Part shown: positions 1 through 8,547 of the stretch, piece after piece
Layout: every line of letters starts with the position of its first letter
Numbering within the stretch: position 1 is the first letter of the stretch
The notes under the pieces: generated by a model
The model's input: only the letters and a program-made list of their open reading frames with translations
Told to the model about the DNA's origin: nothing
Databases searched by the model: none
Assembly: GCF_001641085.1 (NCBI RefSeq)
Contig: NZ_LXIE01000001.1
Coordinates: forward strand, 124,001 to 188,000
Source: Aequorivita soesokkakensis
GTDB taxonomy: Bacteria > Bacteroidota > Bacteroidia > Flavobacteriales > Flavobacteriaceae
DNA length: 64,000 nt
Direction of reading: 5' to 3'
Program-made: the position numbers and the translations under genes

Positions 1-1950
1 CCCCAGTTTTAATTGGGGCACGAAGACGTCAACAATTTTATTATAAACAACAAATTCGTAATCAATATATTGATTCGTTGTGACCTCCTGCGGAATATAA
101 TTCGCATAAATACTGGCAATTCCATTCTGGAAAAGGTTGGGAATATCTTCAATTAAAAACTCCCCGGAAATCTTTCCGTTTATTATATCTGGTGAATTTA
201 TTTCAATAGTGCGAACTTTTCCCTCAAAAGAGGAAGTAATGGTGAAATCATCAAAATAGTAATAGTCTCGTTCGTTTTGGTAAAAAGTTTGGGCGAAATT
301 GATTGTGCCAACAACATCGTCAATGGTTTTTCCCTCCATATCAACCACCACTTTTCCCGTAAAGACGGAAATGCTATCACGCTTTATTAAATTCAGTTTG
401 TTCAAATCTGAATATTCAATATCTGCCTCGAAATCAAGCTGGTTTGTCTCTGCCGAAGCATCAATCAAACCTTTAAATTGCAACTTCAAGTTTGGGTCGT
501 CAATGGAAAGTTCCCCGTTAAAAAGAGGATTTTTCAGATTCCCGGAAACCACAATATTTTGATAATTATAATCTTCAAAATAAAAAGAAGATACGGTACC
601 CGAAACCTCTGTATTTACAGTGTTTTTGCTGAAACCACGCCCATCAAAATCCAGATCGGCGGTCATTTTTCCCAAGGAAGTGGTGTTGGCAATTTTTCCT
701 AAATTAAAGTCTTTCAGAACAACATTTCCTTTATAATAGGCATTGTCAATATTATTGATATTGCCCATTTTAAGATCAACATTGGCCTGCCCTATTCCGC
801 TTCGTAAATTGCTTTTTGTATTAAGTTCACTGCCAATTATTGAAGTATTTCCGCTGAGATTGAAGGCGCCCAATTCTTTCAATTCCACAGGAACAACATC
901 ACCCAAAACTTTGGGCATAAAACGTCTTAGATCGAAATAATTGGTAGAAATATTATGGTTGGTTGCAGTAATGGCGTATTCTTTTTCGGAATCCAAAATA
1001 TTTTCAAAAGAATAATCTCCTTCAATATTTGTATCTCCCGTTTGAAATTTAAGATTGTTTGCAGTAAAATTATTTAAAGTTCCCTTAAACTCCGTATCGA
1101 GTAAAATCATTTGGTCGGGGCCAAATTCATTATAAAACGCATTCAAATCATTTGTTGCTATTTTTGAATCCTTCAAATTGGCAATGATCACAACGTCATT
1201 TACAAAATTCGCCATTCCATTTTTGGAATAGTCCAAATCAATTTCACCAACAATTTTAGATTCTTCTGTTTCAAGATTTAAATCTTTAAGCGTAATATTT
1301 GTAGCGGTATAAGCAAAATCAGCTTGCATATCCTTAATTGTGATTCCGCGTGCGGCAATTAATGAAAGGGATTTTATGTTTGCCTTTACATCTGTGTCTT
1401 CAATTTTAAAATTATCGGCAACAACATTTACGCTGTTCAAAATAAAAACATCAGGATTTTCAAGGTTTTCGTCAGTAATCTTTATTTTACTATTGGTCAA
1501 GCTCACGTCATTACTGAAAAGTGAAAAAGGCGAAGTACTTGGTTTGCCGGTATCAAACTTTTTTGCGAAAATGGAAAGATTATCGGTTTCTTCACCTTTA
1601 TAGGTTTTAACGTAAAGCTTGGCGCGGTCCAAGGCAATATTTCCAAAACCCAAATCGCCTTGAATTAAATTTTGAAAGCTGATAATATTAGTTTGAACTT
1701 CCTTACTATAAATTAAAGTATCTTGATGATGGTCGGCAATATAAACCTCACGTATATCAACTTCTCCCTTCCAGTTAAGGCCTAAGCGTTTAATATTGAT
1801 ATCGGTGCCGTAAGTTTCGTTAAGGTTTGTAGTCACTTTATTGGCGACCCAAGTTTGCACTGCGGGAATGGAAAAAATAATCACTATAAGCACGAGCAGC
1901 AATACAATGATTACGAAGGTGCGAACTATTATTTTCCGAAGTTTTTTGAT
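1..1950 (-). CDS. tamB: TamB-family translocation/assembly module (C-terminus beyond window)
   Basis: This is the first ~650 codons of a very large envelope protein that runs off the left edge. The visible part has a basic start (KKLRK), one hydrophobic segment of about 20 residues ending near SIPAVQTWVANKV, then long repetitive beta-rich sequence alternating Asn/Asp/Ser with hydrophobic residues. That is the pattern of AsmA/TamB (DUF490) proteins, which are anchored in the inner membrane and bridge the periplasm for outer-membrane biogenesis or lipid transport. The start is unresolved: an in-frame stop lies at 1957-1959 and no ATG, GTG or TTG precedes the membrane segment. ATC at 1950, followed by AAA AAA CTT, is the best-placed codon, about 30 nt below a -7-like TATATTTA. 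It diverges from tsaD. Confidence 0.85.
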   Translation of the reverse strand, partial: MKKLRKIIVRTFVIIVLLLVLIVIIFSIPAVQTWVANKVTTNLNETYGTDINIKRLGLNWKGEVDIREVYIADHHQDTLIYSKEVQTNIISFQNLIQGDLGFGNIALDRAKLYVKTYKGEETDNLSIFAKKFDTGKPSTSPFSLFSNDVSLTNSKIKITDENLENPDVFILNSVNVVADNFKIEDTDVKANIKSLSLIAARGITIKDMQADFAYTATNITLKDLNLETEESKIVGEIDLDYSKNGMANFVNDVVIIANLKDSKIATNDLNAFYNEFGPDQMILLDTEFKGTLNNFTANNLKFQTGDTNIEGDYSFENILDSEKEYAITATNHNISTNYFDLRRFMPKVLGDVVPVELKELGAFNLSGNTSIIGSELNTKSNLRSGIGQANVDLKMGNINNIDNAYYKGNVVLKDFNLGKIANTTSLGKMTADLDFDGRGFSKNTVNTEVSGTVSSFYFEDYNYQNIVVSGNLKNPLFNGELSIDDPNLKLQFKGLIDASAETNQLDFEADIEYSDLNKLNLIKRDSISVFTGKVVVDMEGKTIDDVVGTINFAQTFYQNERDYYYFDDFTITSSFEGKVRTIEINSPDIINGKISGEFLIEDIPNLFQNGIASIYANYIPQEVTTNQYIDYEFVVYNKIVDVFVPQLKLG

Positions 1951-1980
1951 ACGCTTTTAAAGTTTTAATTTTATACCCAA

Positions 1981-1988
1981 TAAATATA
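1981..1988 (-). promoter_or_regulatory. Probable -7 box for tamB
   Basis: Read on the minus strand this is TATATTTA, close to the Bacteroidota -7 consensus TAnnTTTG. It lies in the short divergent gap between tsaD and tamB. It places transcription start near 1975, so tamB translation should begin downstream of that point. No convincing -33 element was identified. Confidence 0.4.
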
Positions 1989-1999
1989 CCTCTTTTGCT

Positions 2000-3022
2000 T
2001 TGACACAAAAAAATTGTTATATCCTCGGCATTGAATCTTCCTGTGATGACACTGCTGCTGCCGTAATCAACAACGGCGAAATACTCAGCAATGTTGTTGC
2101 TACTCAGGCAATTCACGAACAATATGGCGGTGTGGTTCCCGAACTTGCTTCGCGTGCGCACCAACAAAATATTGTACCCGTTGTGCACCAGGCTTTACAA
2201 AAAGCAAATATCGATAAAAATCAGTTATCAGCCATTGCTTTTACACGCGGACCTGGCTTGATGGGTTCGTTGCTCGTAGGCACCTCATTTTCAAAATCTT
2301 TGGCCTTGGGTTTGGGCATTCCGCTGATAGATGTGAACCACATGCAGGCACATATTTTGGCGCATTTTATTAAAGCTGAAGGACAGAATGCACCTAACTT
2401 TCCATTTTTGGCGATGACAATCAGTGGTGGCCACACACAGATTGTGAAAGTGACGGATTATTTTGAAATGGAAATAATTGGTCAAACTATTGACGATGCC
2501 GTAGGCGAAGCGTTTGATAAAAGTGCGAAAATACTTGGGCTACCCTACCCCGGTGGTCCGCTGGTTGACAAATATGCACAACAAGGAAACCCAAAAGCGT
2601 TCAAATTTCCGAAGCCAAAAGTTGGTCCGATGGATTTCAGTTTTAGCGGCTTGAAAACTTCAGTACTCTATTTTGTAGAAAAAGAAGTAGCACAAAACCC
2701 TGATTTTATTTCCGAAAATATTGAAGACATCTGCGCAAGCCTTCAGTTTACCATTGTTGATTATTTGATGGACAAGCTGAAAAATGCTGTGAAAAAAACT
2801 GGTATAAAGGAAATAGCCATTGGCGGTGGCGTTTCAGCAAATAGCGGTATTCGCAATGCTTTAAAAGAAGCTGAAACAAAATACGGTTGGAAAACGCATA
2901 TTCCCAAATTTGAGTTTTGTACAGATAATGCGGCAATGATTGCCATTGTGGGCGAGTTGAAATATAAAACTCAAAATTTTGCTGAAAATAATGTTGTAGC
3001 TTCGGCACGTATGAAGTTTTAA
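2000..3022 (+). CDS. tsaD: tRNA N6-adenosine threonylcarbamoyltransferase TsaD
   Basis: Cytoplasmic enzyme that transfers the threonylcarbamoyl group to A37 of ANN-decoding tRNAs (t6A), working with TsaB and TsaE. The 340-residue length is typical. The N-terminal ASKHA signature GIESSCDDTA is at residues 10-19, the metal-binding histidines are H114 and H118 (NHMQAH), GGHTQ is at 143-147, and the late TDNAAMIA motif is present. The start is TTG: no ATG precedes the conserved region, and translation opens with TQKNCYILGIESS. It heads a tight rightward cluster with a TfoX-like gene and rsmE. Confidence 0.96.
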   Translation: MTQKNCYILGIESSCDDTAAAVINNGEILSNVVATQAIHEQYGGVVPELASRAHQQNIVPVVHQALQKANIDKNQLSAIAFTRGPGLMGSLLVGTSFSKSLALGLGIPLIDVNHMQAHILAHFIKAEGQNAPNFPFLAMTISGGHTQIVKVTDYFEMEIIGQTIDDAVGEAFDKSAKILGLPYPGGPLVDKYAQQGNPKAFKFPKPKVGPMDFSFSGLKTSVLYFVEKEVAQNPDFISENIEDICASLQFTIVDYLMDKLKNAVKKTGIKEIAIGGGVSANSGIRNALKEAETKYGWKTHIPKFEFCTDNAAMIAIVGELKYKTQNFAENNVVASARMKF

Positions 3023-3026
3023 GAAT

Positions 3027-3359
3027 ATGAATCCCAATTCCGAAGAAATATTAAAACGCATTAGAATTGCACTCCAACCTTGGAAAAAGGATATTGAGGA
3101 AAAGCGAATGTTTGGTGGCACTTGTTTTCTTTTTAAAGGAAAAATGTGCGTGGGCGAAACCAAGGAACGGCTTATGGTTCGCGTGCCGCGCGAAAAAATG
3201 GAAGAAGTACTGACCAATCCATTTGTTGGCCCAATGAATTTTACGGGCAAACCGATGAAGGAATTCATTTTTGTAACAAAACAAGGTTTTGATACAGAGG
3301 AAAAATTACAGCAATGGGCCGAAATAGGCGTTGCACACGCAAAAACAAAACTGAAATAA
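3027..3359 (+). CDS. TfoX/Sxy N-terminal domain protein
   Basis: A 110-residue cytoplasmic protein made of a single TfoX N-terminal domain. Visible signatures are the RMFGGTCFLFKGKMCVG segment near residues 27-43, then VRVPREK and the FVGPMNFTGKPMKEFIFV stretch typical of this family. In gammaproteobacteria Sxy/TfoX regulates competence. The stand-alone short bacteroidotal versions have no established role, so no competence function is claimed. It begins 4 nt after tsaD and its stop codon directly abuts the rsmE start, so the three are probably co-transcribed. Confidence 0.88.
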   Translation: MNPNSEEILKRIRIALQPWKKDIEEKRMFGGTCFLFKGKMCVGETKERLMVRVPREKMEEVLTNPFVGPMNFTGKPMKEFIFVTKQGFDTEEKLQQWAEIGVAHAKTKLK

Positions 3360-4070
3360 ATGCAGCTTTTTTACAATCCAAACATTTCAAAATTAGAAAA
3401 AGAAGTAACTTTTGACAAAGAGGAAAGCCGCCATATTGTAAAGGTTTTACGGATGAAGGACGGTGATACTTTTAAAATAACAAATGGTAAAGGTTCTTTC
3501 TTTTCTGCGGAAATGATTAATGCGAATCCAAAGGGCTGTTTGGTGAAAATTCTTTCGGAAGAAATGCAGCAACCCCTTCCCTATCAGCTTCATTTGGCAG
3601 TTGCGCCCACAAAGCTCAACGATCGCTATGAATGGTTTTTGGAAAAAGCCACAGAGATCGGCATTTCAGAAATAACCCCGATAATCTGCGACCACAGCGA
3701 ACGAAAAACAATAAAACCCGAACGTTACGAAAAAATCCTTCAAAGTGCGATGAAACAATCGTTGAAGGCATATTTGCCAATTTTGAACGAAGCCGTTTCG
3801 TATAAAGATTTTATAAATTCTGAAAAGAATTCCGAAGGTTTAAAGTGTATTGCACATTGTGAAGAAACTGATAAAAAATCCTTGAAATCTGTTTTGAAAC
3901 CTAATCAGAAAATCACCATTCTAATCGGTCCCGAAGGCGATTTTTCTTCCGAAGAAATTGAACTTGCAAAAGCAAATGGCTTTATTCCCGTCACTTTGGG
4001 TGAAAGCCGTTTGCGCACGGAAACTGCAGCAGTTGTGGCTTGTCATAGTGTTGCATTCGTAAACGAATAA
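3360..4070 (+). CDS. rsmE: 16S rRNA (uracil-1498-N3)-methyltransferase RsmE
   Basis: SPOUT-class methyltransferase that modifies U1498 of 16S rRNA using S-adenosylmethionine. The 236-residue length fits the family. An N-terminal PUA-like domain comes first (EESRHIVKVLRMKDGD near residues 21-36). The trefoil-knot SAM-binding motifs follow: GPEGDF at 190-195 and LGESRLRTETA at about 213-223. AVAPTKLNDRYEWFLEKATE is the conserved central motif. The ATG follows the preceding stop with no gap, which suggests translational coupling. The gene ends at a large bidirectional hairpin. Confidence 0.96.
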   Translation: MQLFYNPNISKLEKEVTFDKEESRHIVKVLRMKDGDTFKITNGKGSFFSAEMINANPKGCLVKILSEEMQQPLPYQLHLAVAPTKLNDRYEWFLEKATEIGISEITPIICDHSERKTIKPERYEKILQSAMKQSLKAYLPILNEAVSYKDFINSEKNSEGLKCIAHCEETDKKSLKSVLKPNQKITILIGPEGDFSSEEIELAKANGFIPVTLGESRLRTETAAVVACHSVAFVNE

Positions 4071-4073
4071 ATA

Positions 4074-4136
4074 AACCCAACAGATTTCAATTTTTGGGAA
4101 AAACCTTCAAAATTGGAGGATAAATCTGTTGGGTTT
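4074..4136. terminator. Long inverted repeat between convergent genes
   Basis: AACCCAACAGATTT (4074-4087) pairs with the matching arm at 4122-4136, and an inner arm pair (AATTTTTG with CAAAATT) extends the stem. It sits exactly between the convergent rsmE and DUF1223 stops and probably serves both. Confidence 0.75.
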
Positions 4137-4148
4137 CAAAGGAACCGA

Positions 4149-4925
4149 TTATATTTTTTCCTGCGCAGCAGCAGTAATATCAAAATTTTGGGATTGGATA
4201 AATCCAATCAAAGTGAGCGAATCTCCATTTTCAACCAACTCTGGGATTTTTATAATTCCGCTTCCGGAGGTTTTATTCAGGGAAATTTCTATTTGTTCAA
4301 CCACAATATTCACGCTGGAAAGCTTACGTCCACTGTTTTCGCCGCGTTTCACATTTGTTTCCTTTTTTTCGATAGCCAAAGCAATTTTTAAATTTTTTCC
4401 GGCAACATTTCCTTCCACTTTATAATTAAATTCTATTTGGTTGTCCATCTTTTTCAATTCAGAAATTTCTAAGGTATTTTCAGAATCCATCCCTAAATAT
4501 TTTGATAAATAACTGTTCATTTTTGCTTCACTGGAACCCACAAAATGAACCCCTCCATTTACAATAGCCTGTGGAGTGTAAACGCTGGAGCTCCCAAATT
4601 TACTGCTGTAGCTGTATTGCAAGTCTGAAAATTCCTTTTTACTGAAAACATCTTTCCAGCCCAAACGGTTCCAATAATCTACATGATAGGAAAGCACGAA
4701 AACATTTTTTCCTTCATATTCCTTTTCCACTTTTTCCAAAAGTAAATCAGCACTTGGACAGCTACTGCATCCTTGTGAAGTAAAAAGTTGAACAATGGCA
4801 AAGGGTTTGTTTTCAGGTGTGATTGTAGTTTTGGTTGTTATTTCCGAAGATTTATTAGGTTCTTTATTGAAAGAACACATTCCTAAAATAACTGGGAAAA
4901 TAAGCAAAGACGCTAAAAATTTCAT
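4149..4925 (-). CDS. DUF1223 secreted thioredoxin-like protein
   Basis: A 258-residue exported protein of the DUF1223 family, which has a thioredoxin-like core and no firmly assigned substrate. The N-terminus is a signal sequence; Cys17 follows LGM, an imperfect lipobox, so lipidation is possible but uncertain. The family hallmark QLFTSQGCSSCPSADLLL carries the CxxC pair C53/C56, followed by VLSYHVDYWNRLGWKD and YTPQAIVNGG, which contains the expected cis-proline region. A periplasmic redox role is inferred from the fold and CxxC only. It is convergent with rsmE. Confidence 0.86.
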   Translation of the reverse strand: MKFLASLLIFPVILGMCSFNKEPNKSSEITTKTTITPENKPFAIVQLFTSQGCSSCPSADLLLEKVEKEYEGKNVFVLSYHVDYWNRLGWKDVFSKKEFSDLQYSYSSKFGSSSVYTPQAIVNGGVHFVGSSEAKMNSYLSKYLGMDSENTLEISELKKMDNQIEFNYKVEGNVAGKNLKIALAIEKKETNVKRGENSGRKLSSVNIVVEQIEISLNKTSGSGIIKIPELVENGDSLTLIGFIQSQNFDITAAAQEKI

Positions 4926-5033
4926 AGTAATATTTTAAACTTTGTCCGTACGTTCCCAAAAAACTTACATACCGAGTATTTTCAAAAATTGTTTTTTACA
5001 TTTATTCTTCCTGAATTAGTACTTTTGAAAACT

Positions 5034-5678
5034 ATGCGCTTAAAACTCTTTTCAATTTTCTTTTTTGTTTTTATTGGAAGCCTTTCAGCCCAAGAAATCG
5101 CGCTTTTGCAATACGGCGGCGGTGGCGATTGGTATGCAAATCCAACTTCACTTCCCAATTTGGCCAAATTCTGCAATGAGCATATTGATACTTCCCTAAA
5201 GGAAAAAACGCAAACGGTTACGCCCGGAAGTGTGGATATTTTTGATTATCCCTTTGTGCATATGACGGGCCACGGAAATGTTTATTTTTCTGCTGAAGAA
5301 GCTGAAAACCTAAGAAATTACTTGATGAGCGGTGGCTTTCTCCATATTGATGACAACTACGGGATTGACCAATATATTCGAAAAGAAATCGTAAAAATAT
5401 TTCCAAATAAGGAATTAAAAGAGCTTCCAGCCAATTTCCCGATGTTCAGTTATTTTTACAAATTTCCACAGGGAATGCCCAAAATACACGAGCACGACGG
5501 CGGACGACCACAAGCGTTTGGCATTTTTGTGGAAGACAGATTGGTTTTACTTTACACTTTTGAAACCGATCTTGGTGACGGTTGGGAAAACCCTGAAGTA
5601 CACAACGATCCGCAGGATGTTAGGCTGAAAGCACTGCAAATGGGAGCCAATATCATAAAATACGTTTTTGAGAATTGA
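5034..5678 (+). CDS. DUF4159 exported protein
   Basis: A 214-residue protein of the DUF4159 family, common in Bacteroidota and often next to gliding or secretion genes but without an assigned activity. The chosen ATG gives a classical signal peptide ending near SLSAQ. The upstream ATG at 4989 would add an atypical 15-residue leader and lies above a good -7 box (TACTTTTG, 5020-5027). Conserved features visible are LLQYGGGGDWYANPTSL, PFVHMTGHGNV, an SGGFLHIDDNYGID segment and PEVHNDP. The box-to-ATG distance implies a very short leader. Confidence 0.85.
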   Translation: MRLKLFSIFFFVFIGSLSAQEIALLQYGGGGDWYANPTSLPNLAKFCNEHIDTSLKEKTQTVTPGSVDIFDYPFVHMTGHGNVYFSAEEAENLRNYLMSGGFLHIDDNYGIDQYIRKEIVKIFPNKELKELPANFPMFSYFYKFPQGMPKIHEHDGGRPQAFGIFVEDRLVLLYTFETDLGDGWENPEVHNDPQDVRLKALQMGANIIKYVFEN

Positions 5679-5756
5679 CTTCACCCAAAACCCCGCATCC
5701 AACACCCTTAACAAAACTTTGATTTTTTCTACAAAGGAATATAGTATATTTACTTT

Positions 5757-6851
5757 GTGAAAGCCACTGCAAATGCAATAACTATAGGAATACTTAGAGC
5801 ACTCGCTGTAATAGCGGGTATTTTTATTTTGTTATGGTTTCTTTTCGATATCCAAGCCCTTATTCTCTACATTGGTCTTGCGCTTGTACTGTCATTGGTT
5901 GGACGACCCGTTGTTTTGTTTTTAAGACGTCGGTTGAGACTGGGCAATACGTTCGCCTCTGTAGTTACGCTCCTTTTAATTATGGGGACTTTCGGTTTGT
6001 TGTTGAGCATTTTTGTTCCAATTATTATTGAACAGGGGAAACATATTTCCCAAATTGATTTTGAGCAGGTTAAGCGCGATTTAAACGAACTGAATGTACA
6101 AGCCAGTGATTATCTTGGTGTGGACCATTTTCAGCTGGTTGAAGCTATAAAACGCACCTCATATGTTCAAAATCTGGATGTGGAAATAATCCCCAGTTTT
6201 ATAGATATTTTCTTTGGAAACATTGGCAGCACCATTGTTGGTCTTTTCTCTGTTTTGTTTATTTCCTTTTTCCTTCTCAAAGACGAGTACCTAATAGCCC
6301 GTTCTGTGCTGGCGTTTTCAAAAAGGGGTGATGAAGAAAAATTCAAAAGAATATTGATAAAAGTAAAGGAATTGCTTTCCAGATATTTTATTGGGCTTTT
6401 GTTCCAGATTTCTATACTGGCGCTTTTTTATTCGGTTTTATTGCTCTTTTTGGACATTAAGGATGCCGTTGCCGTTGCAATAATTTGCGCTTTTTTAAAT
6501 ATAGTTCCCTATTTGGGCCCATTAATTGGTTGGATTTTGATGCTTTTAGTAATTGTTTCAAATAATTTGGGAGCCGATTTCTCATCGGGACTTTTGCCAC
6601 CTTTACTTTGGGCTTCCGGGTATTATGCCTTGGCCCAATTATTTGATAATTTAATTTCCCAGCCCGTTATTTTCGGTCATAGTGTACGCTCCCATCCCTT
6701 AGAGATTTTTATTGTAATCTTAATCGGTGGTTTTGTTTTTGGCATTCCGGGAATGATACTTGCCGTGCCTACTTACACTACTTTAAAAGTTATAGCGAAG
6801 GAATTTCTTTCAGAATATAAAGTGGTGCAGCGTCTCACCAAAAACATGTAG
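5757..6851 (+). CDS. AI-2E family transporter (PerM/TqsA-like)
   Basis: A 364-residue inner-membrane permease with the layout of the AI-2E exporter family: N-terminal hydrophobic helices (about residues 10-75), a hydrophilic periplasmic stretch (about 85-150), then five or six further helices including the conserved AIICAFLNIVPYLGPLIGWI region and LAVPTYTTLKVI near the end. The family includes AI-2, auxin and sodium exporters, so the substrate cannot be deduced. The start is GTG, 4 nt after a TATATTTA box at 5745-5752 with TTTG at 5718-5721, so the leader is very short. The next gene starts 3 nt after its stop. Confidence 0.9.
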   Translation: MKATANAITIGILRALAVIAGIFILLWFLFDIQALILYIGLALVLSLVGRPVVLFLRRRLRLGNTFASVVTLLLIMGTFGLLLSIFVPIIIEQGKHISQIDFEQVKRDLNELNVQASDYLGVDHFQLVEAIKRTSYVQNLDVEIIPSFIDIFFGNIGSTIVGLFSVLFISFFLLKDEYLIARSVLAFSKRGDEEKFKRILIKVKELLSRYFIGLLFQISILALFYSVLLLFLDIKDAVAVAIICAFLNIVPYLGPLIGWILMLLVIVSNNLGADFSSGLLPPLLWASGYYALAQLFDNLISQPVIFGHSVRSHPLEIFIVILIGGFVFGIPGMILAVPTYTTLKVIAKEFLSEYKVVQRLTKNM

Positions 6852-6854
6852 CCA

Positions 6855-8024
6855 TTGCTCAACAAAGCGCTATTAAATAAAGAAGTTCAGAAATTCATTC
6901 AAAACTTTGAAGGGGAAGTTTCCAAATTGGCCTTTGCAGGAAGCCCGTTTGAAAATGTTTCGGTGCAAGAGTTGATGCAGCAAATTGAAAGCAGAAAAAA
7001 GGCTGAAAAAAAACTGCCACACTGGTTTGAAACCCAAAATATTCTTTTTCCACCCAAATTAAATCTTGAGCAGACTTCTTCCAAAATAACAGCTGAATAC
7101 AAAGCTTCGTTATTAAAAGGTGAAAATCTTGCAGATATAACGGGAGGTTTCGGAATTGACAGTTTTTTCTTTTCTGAAAAAATTGCCACGGTGCATCATT
7201 TTGAAATAAATCCTGCGCTTTCAGAAATAGCTGCGCATAATTTTAAAGTTTTCGGGAAAGAAAATATAAAATGTTTTTCCGAAGATGGATTACAGGCAGT
7301 TTTAGCCAAAAAATACAATGTAATTTATGCCGATCCTTCCCGTCGCCACGATTGCAAAGGAAAAGTGTTTTTTTTGAAAGACTGCCAGCCAAACATTCCT
7401 GAAAATATTTCAGAAATAATGGCACAGTGTGACCAATTTCTTTTGAAGACATCTCCAATGCTCGACATTTCAGTTGGCTTGAATGAACTGCAAAATGTTT
7501 CAGAAATTCATATAGTTGCGATTGATAATGAAGTGAAGGAACTTCTTTGGCTGTTAAAAAAAGATACTTCCGAAGCACTAAAAATAAAAACGATAAATTT
7601 TATAAAATCGGGCGCCGAAACTTTTGATTTTGATTGGAACGAAGCAGCAACCGCCAATTTCAGTTTGCCTCAAAAATATCTTTTTGAACCAAACGCTGCC
7701 ATTTTAAAAAGCGGGGCTTTCGACTTAATTTCCGAAAAACTGAAAGTAAACAAACTTCACAAAAACACACATCTTTACACAAGTGAAACCTTAGTTGATT
7801 TCCCGGGGAGAAGTTTTTTAATTGAAAAAGCAGTTCTTTATTCCAAAAGCGAAATGCGGGCTACGCTAACTTTCAAAAAAGCAAATATTGCAACCCGGAA
7901 TTTCCCTGAATCTGTTGAGACACTTCGAAAAAAATGGAAAATAGCGGATGGTGGAGATGTATATTTGTTTTTTGAAACCAATCTAGAGGACAAAAAACAA
8001 ATGTTGATTTGTTTTAAAGTTTAA
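6855..8024 (+). CDS. Class I SAM-dependent methyltransferase, THUMP-like type
   Basis: A 389-residue predicted methyltransferase. Motif I is LADITGGFGIDSF (residues 92-104), the acidic strand is FEINP (116-120), and YADPSRRH (158-165) resembles the DPPR-type motif of RNA methyltransferases linked to THUMP-like domains. The C-terminal ~150 residues would form the THUMP-like substrate-binding part. Substrate unknown; an RNA target is inferred from the architecture. The start is TTG; no in-frame ATG precedes the conserved region and the AI-2E gene stops 3 nt upstream. Transcription ends before the oppositely oriented tRNAs. Confidence 0.83.
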   Translation: MLNKALLNKEVQKFIQNFEGEVSKLAFAGSPFENVSVQELMQQIESRKKAEKKLPHWFETQNILFPPKLNLEQTSSKITAEYKASLLKGENLADITGGFGIDSFFFSEKIATVHHFEINPALSEIAAHNFKVFGKENIKCFSEDGLQAVLAKKYNVIYADPSRRHDCKGKVFFLKDCQPNIPENISEIMAQCDQFLLKTSPMLDISVGLNELQNVSEIHIVAIDNEVKELLWLLKKDTSEALKIKTINFIKSGAETFDFDWNEAATANFSLPQKYLFEPNAAILKSGAFDLISEKLKVNKLHKNTHLYTSETLVDFPGRSFLIEKAVLYSKSEMRATLTFKKANIATRNFPESVETLRKKWKIADGGDVYLFFETNLEDKKQMLICFKV

Positions 8025-8035
8025 TTTCCAAAAAC

Positions 8036-8061
8036 AAAAAATCCCCAAAAGATGGGGATTT
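8036..8061 (-). terminator. Terminator of the tRNA cluster
   Basis: AAATCCCC (8039-8046) pairs with GGGGATTT (8054-8061). On the minus strand a run of T follows, so it ends the leftward tRNA transcript. It may also help to stop the rightward methyltransferase gene. Confidence 0.75.
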
Positions 8062-8065
8062 AAAG

Positions 8066-8139
8066 TGATCGCGACAGGATTCGAACCTGTGACCGTCTGC
8101 TTAGAAGGCAGATGCTCTATCCAGCTGAGCTACGCGACC
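8066..8139 (-). tRNA. tRNA-Arg (TCT)
   Basis: A complete cloverleaf reads on the minus strand: acceptor GGTCGCG paired with CGCGATC (one G-T), D-arm GCTC/GAGC, anticodon loop CTTCTAA, and T-arm ACAGG-TTCGAAT-CCTGT. The anticodon is TCT. The 3' CCA is not encoded. Confidence 0.97.
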
Positions 8140-8150
8140 ATTGATAAACA

Positions 8151-8178
8151 AAAAAACCGAACAGTGTGTCCGGTTTTT
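8151..8178 (-). terminator. Hairpin between tRNA-Pro and tRNA-Arg
   Basis: AAAAACCG (8152-8159) pairs with CGGTTTTT (8171-8178). On the minus strand it is followed by seven T, a typical intrinsic terminator after tRNA-Pro. tRNA-Arg may therefore rely on read-through or processing. Confidence 0.6.
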
Positions 8179-8179
8179 G

Positions 8180-8254
8180 TCGGGGTGGCAGGATTCGAAC
8201 CTGCGGCCTCCTGCTCCCAAAGCAGGCGCGATAACCGGGCTACGCTACACCCCG
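8180..8254 (-). tRNA. tRNA-Pro (TGG)
   Basis: A cloverleaf on the minus strand: acceptor CGGGGTG with CACCCCG, anticodon stem CCTGC/GCAGG around TTTGGGA, T-arm GCAGG-TTCGAAT-CCTGC, discriminator A. The anticodon is TGG. No encoded CCA. Confidence 0.97.
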
Positions 8255-8312
8255 TGAACAGCAATTAATATTGTTCACTGTAATTTTGGAGTTTTGTTTA
8301 AACTCTATAATG

Positions 8313-8396
8313 CGGAGAGACAGGGACTCGAACCCTGGCGACGGTTACCCGTCGACAGATTAGCAATCTGCTCCGTTACCACTCCGGCACCTCTCC
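8313..8396 (-). tRNA. tRNA-Ser (GCT)
   Basis: A class II tRNA with a long variable arm (a stem around CGACGGGTAACCGTCG). Acceptor GGAGAGG pairs with TCTCTCC, the anticodon loop is TTGCTAA and the discriminator is G, as expected for serine. The anticodon is GCT. First gene of the leftward tRNA cluster. Confidence 0.97.
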
Positions 8397-8547
8397 AGTT
8401 TTTTATGAACGTGTCATCCTAAAATGCGGTTGCAAATGTAACTTTATAAATGCTATAACGCAACAAAAATTTTACGTTTTTTTTATAAAATTAAACCGCT
8501 CTCTTTATGAGCATATTACAATCGTAAAAAACACAATACAAATTAAA

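Noticed and set aside
1838-2188. Minus-strand ORF of 116 codons overlapping tamB and tsaD
   Set aside because: It lies out of frame within tamB and antisense to tsaD, with no recognisable domain. It is a shadow.
4989-5033. Upstream start for the DUF4159 gene
   Set aside because: It would place 15 odd residues before a clean signal peptide and lies above the -7 box at 5020-5027.
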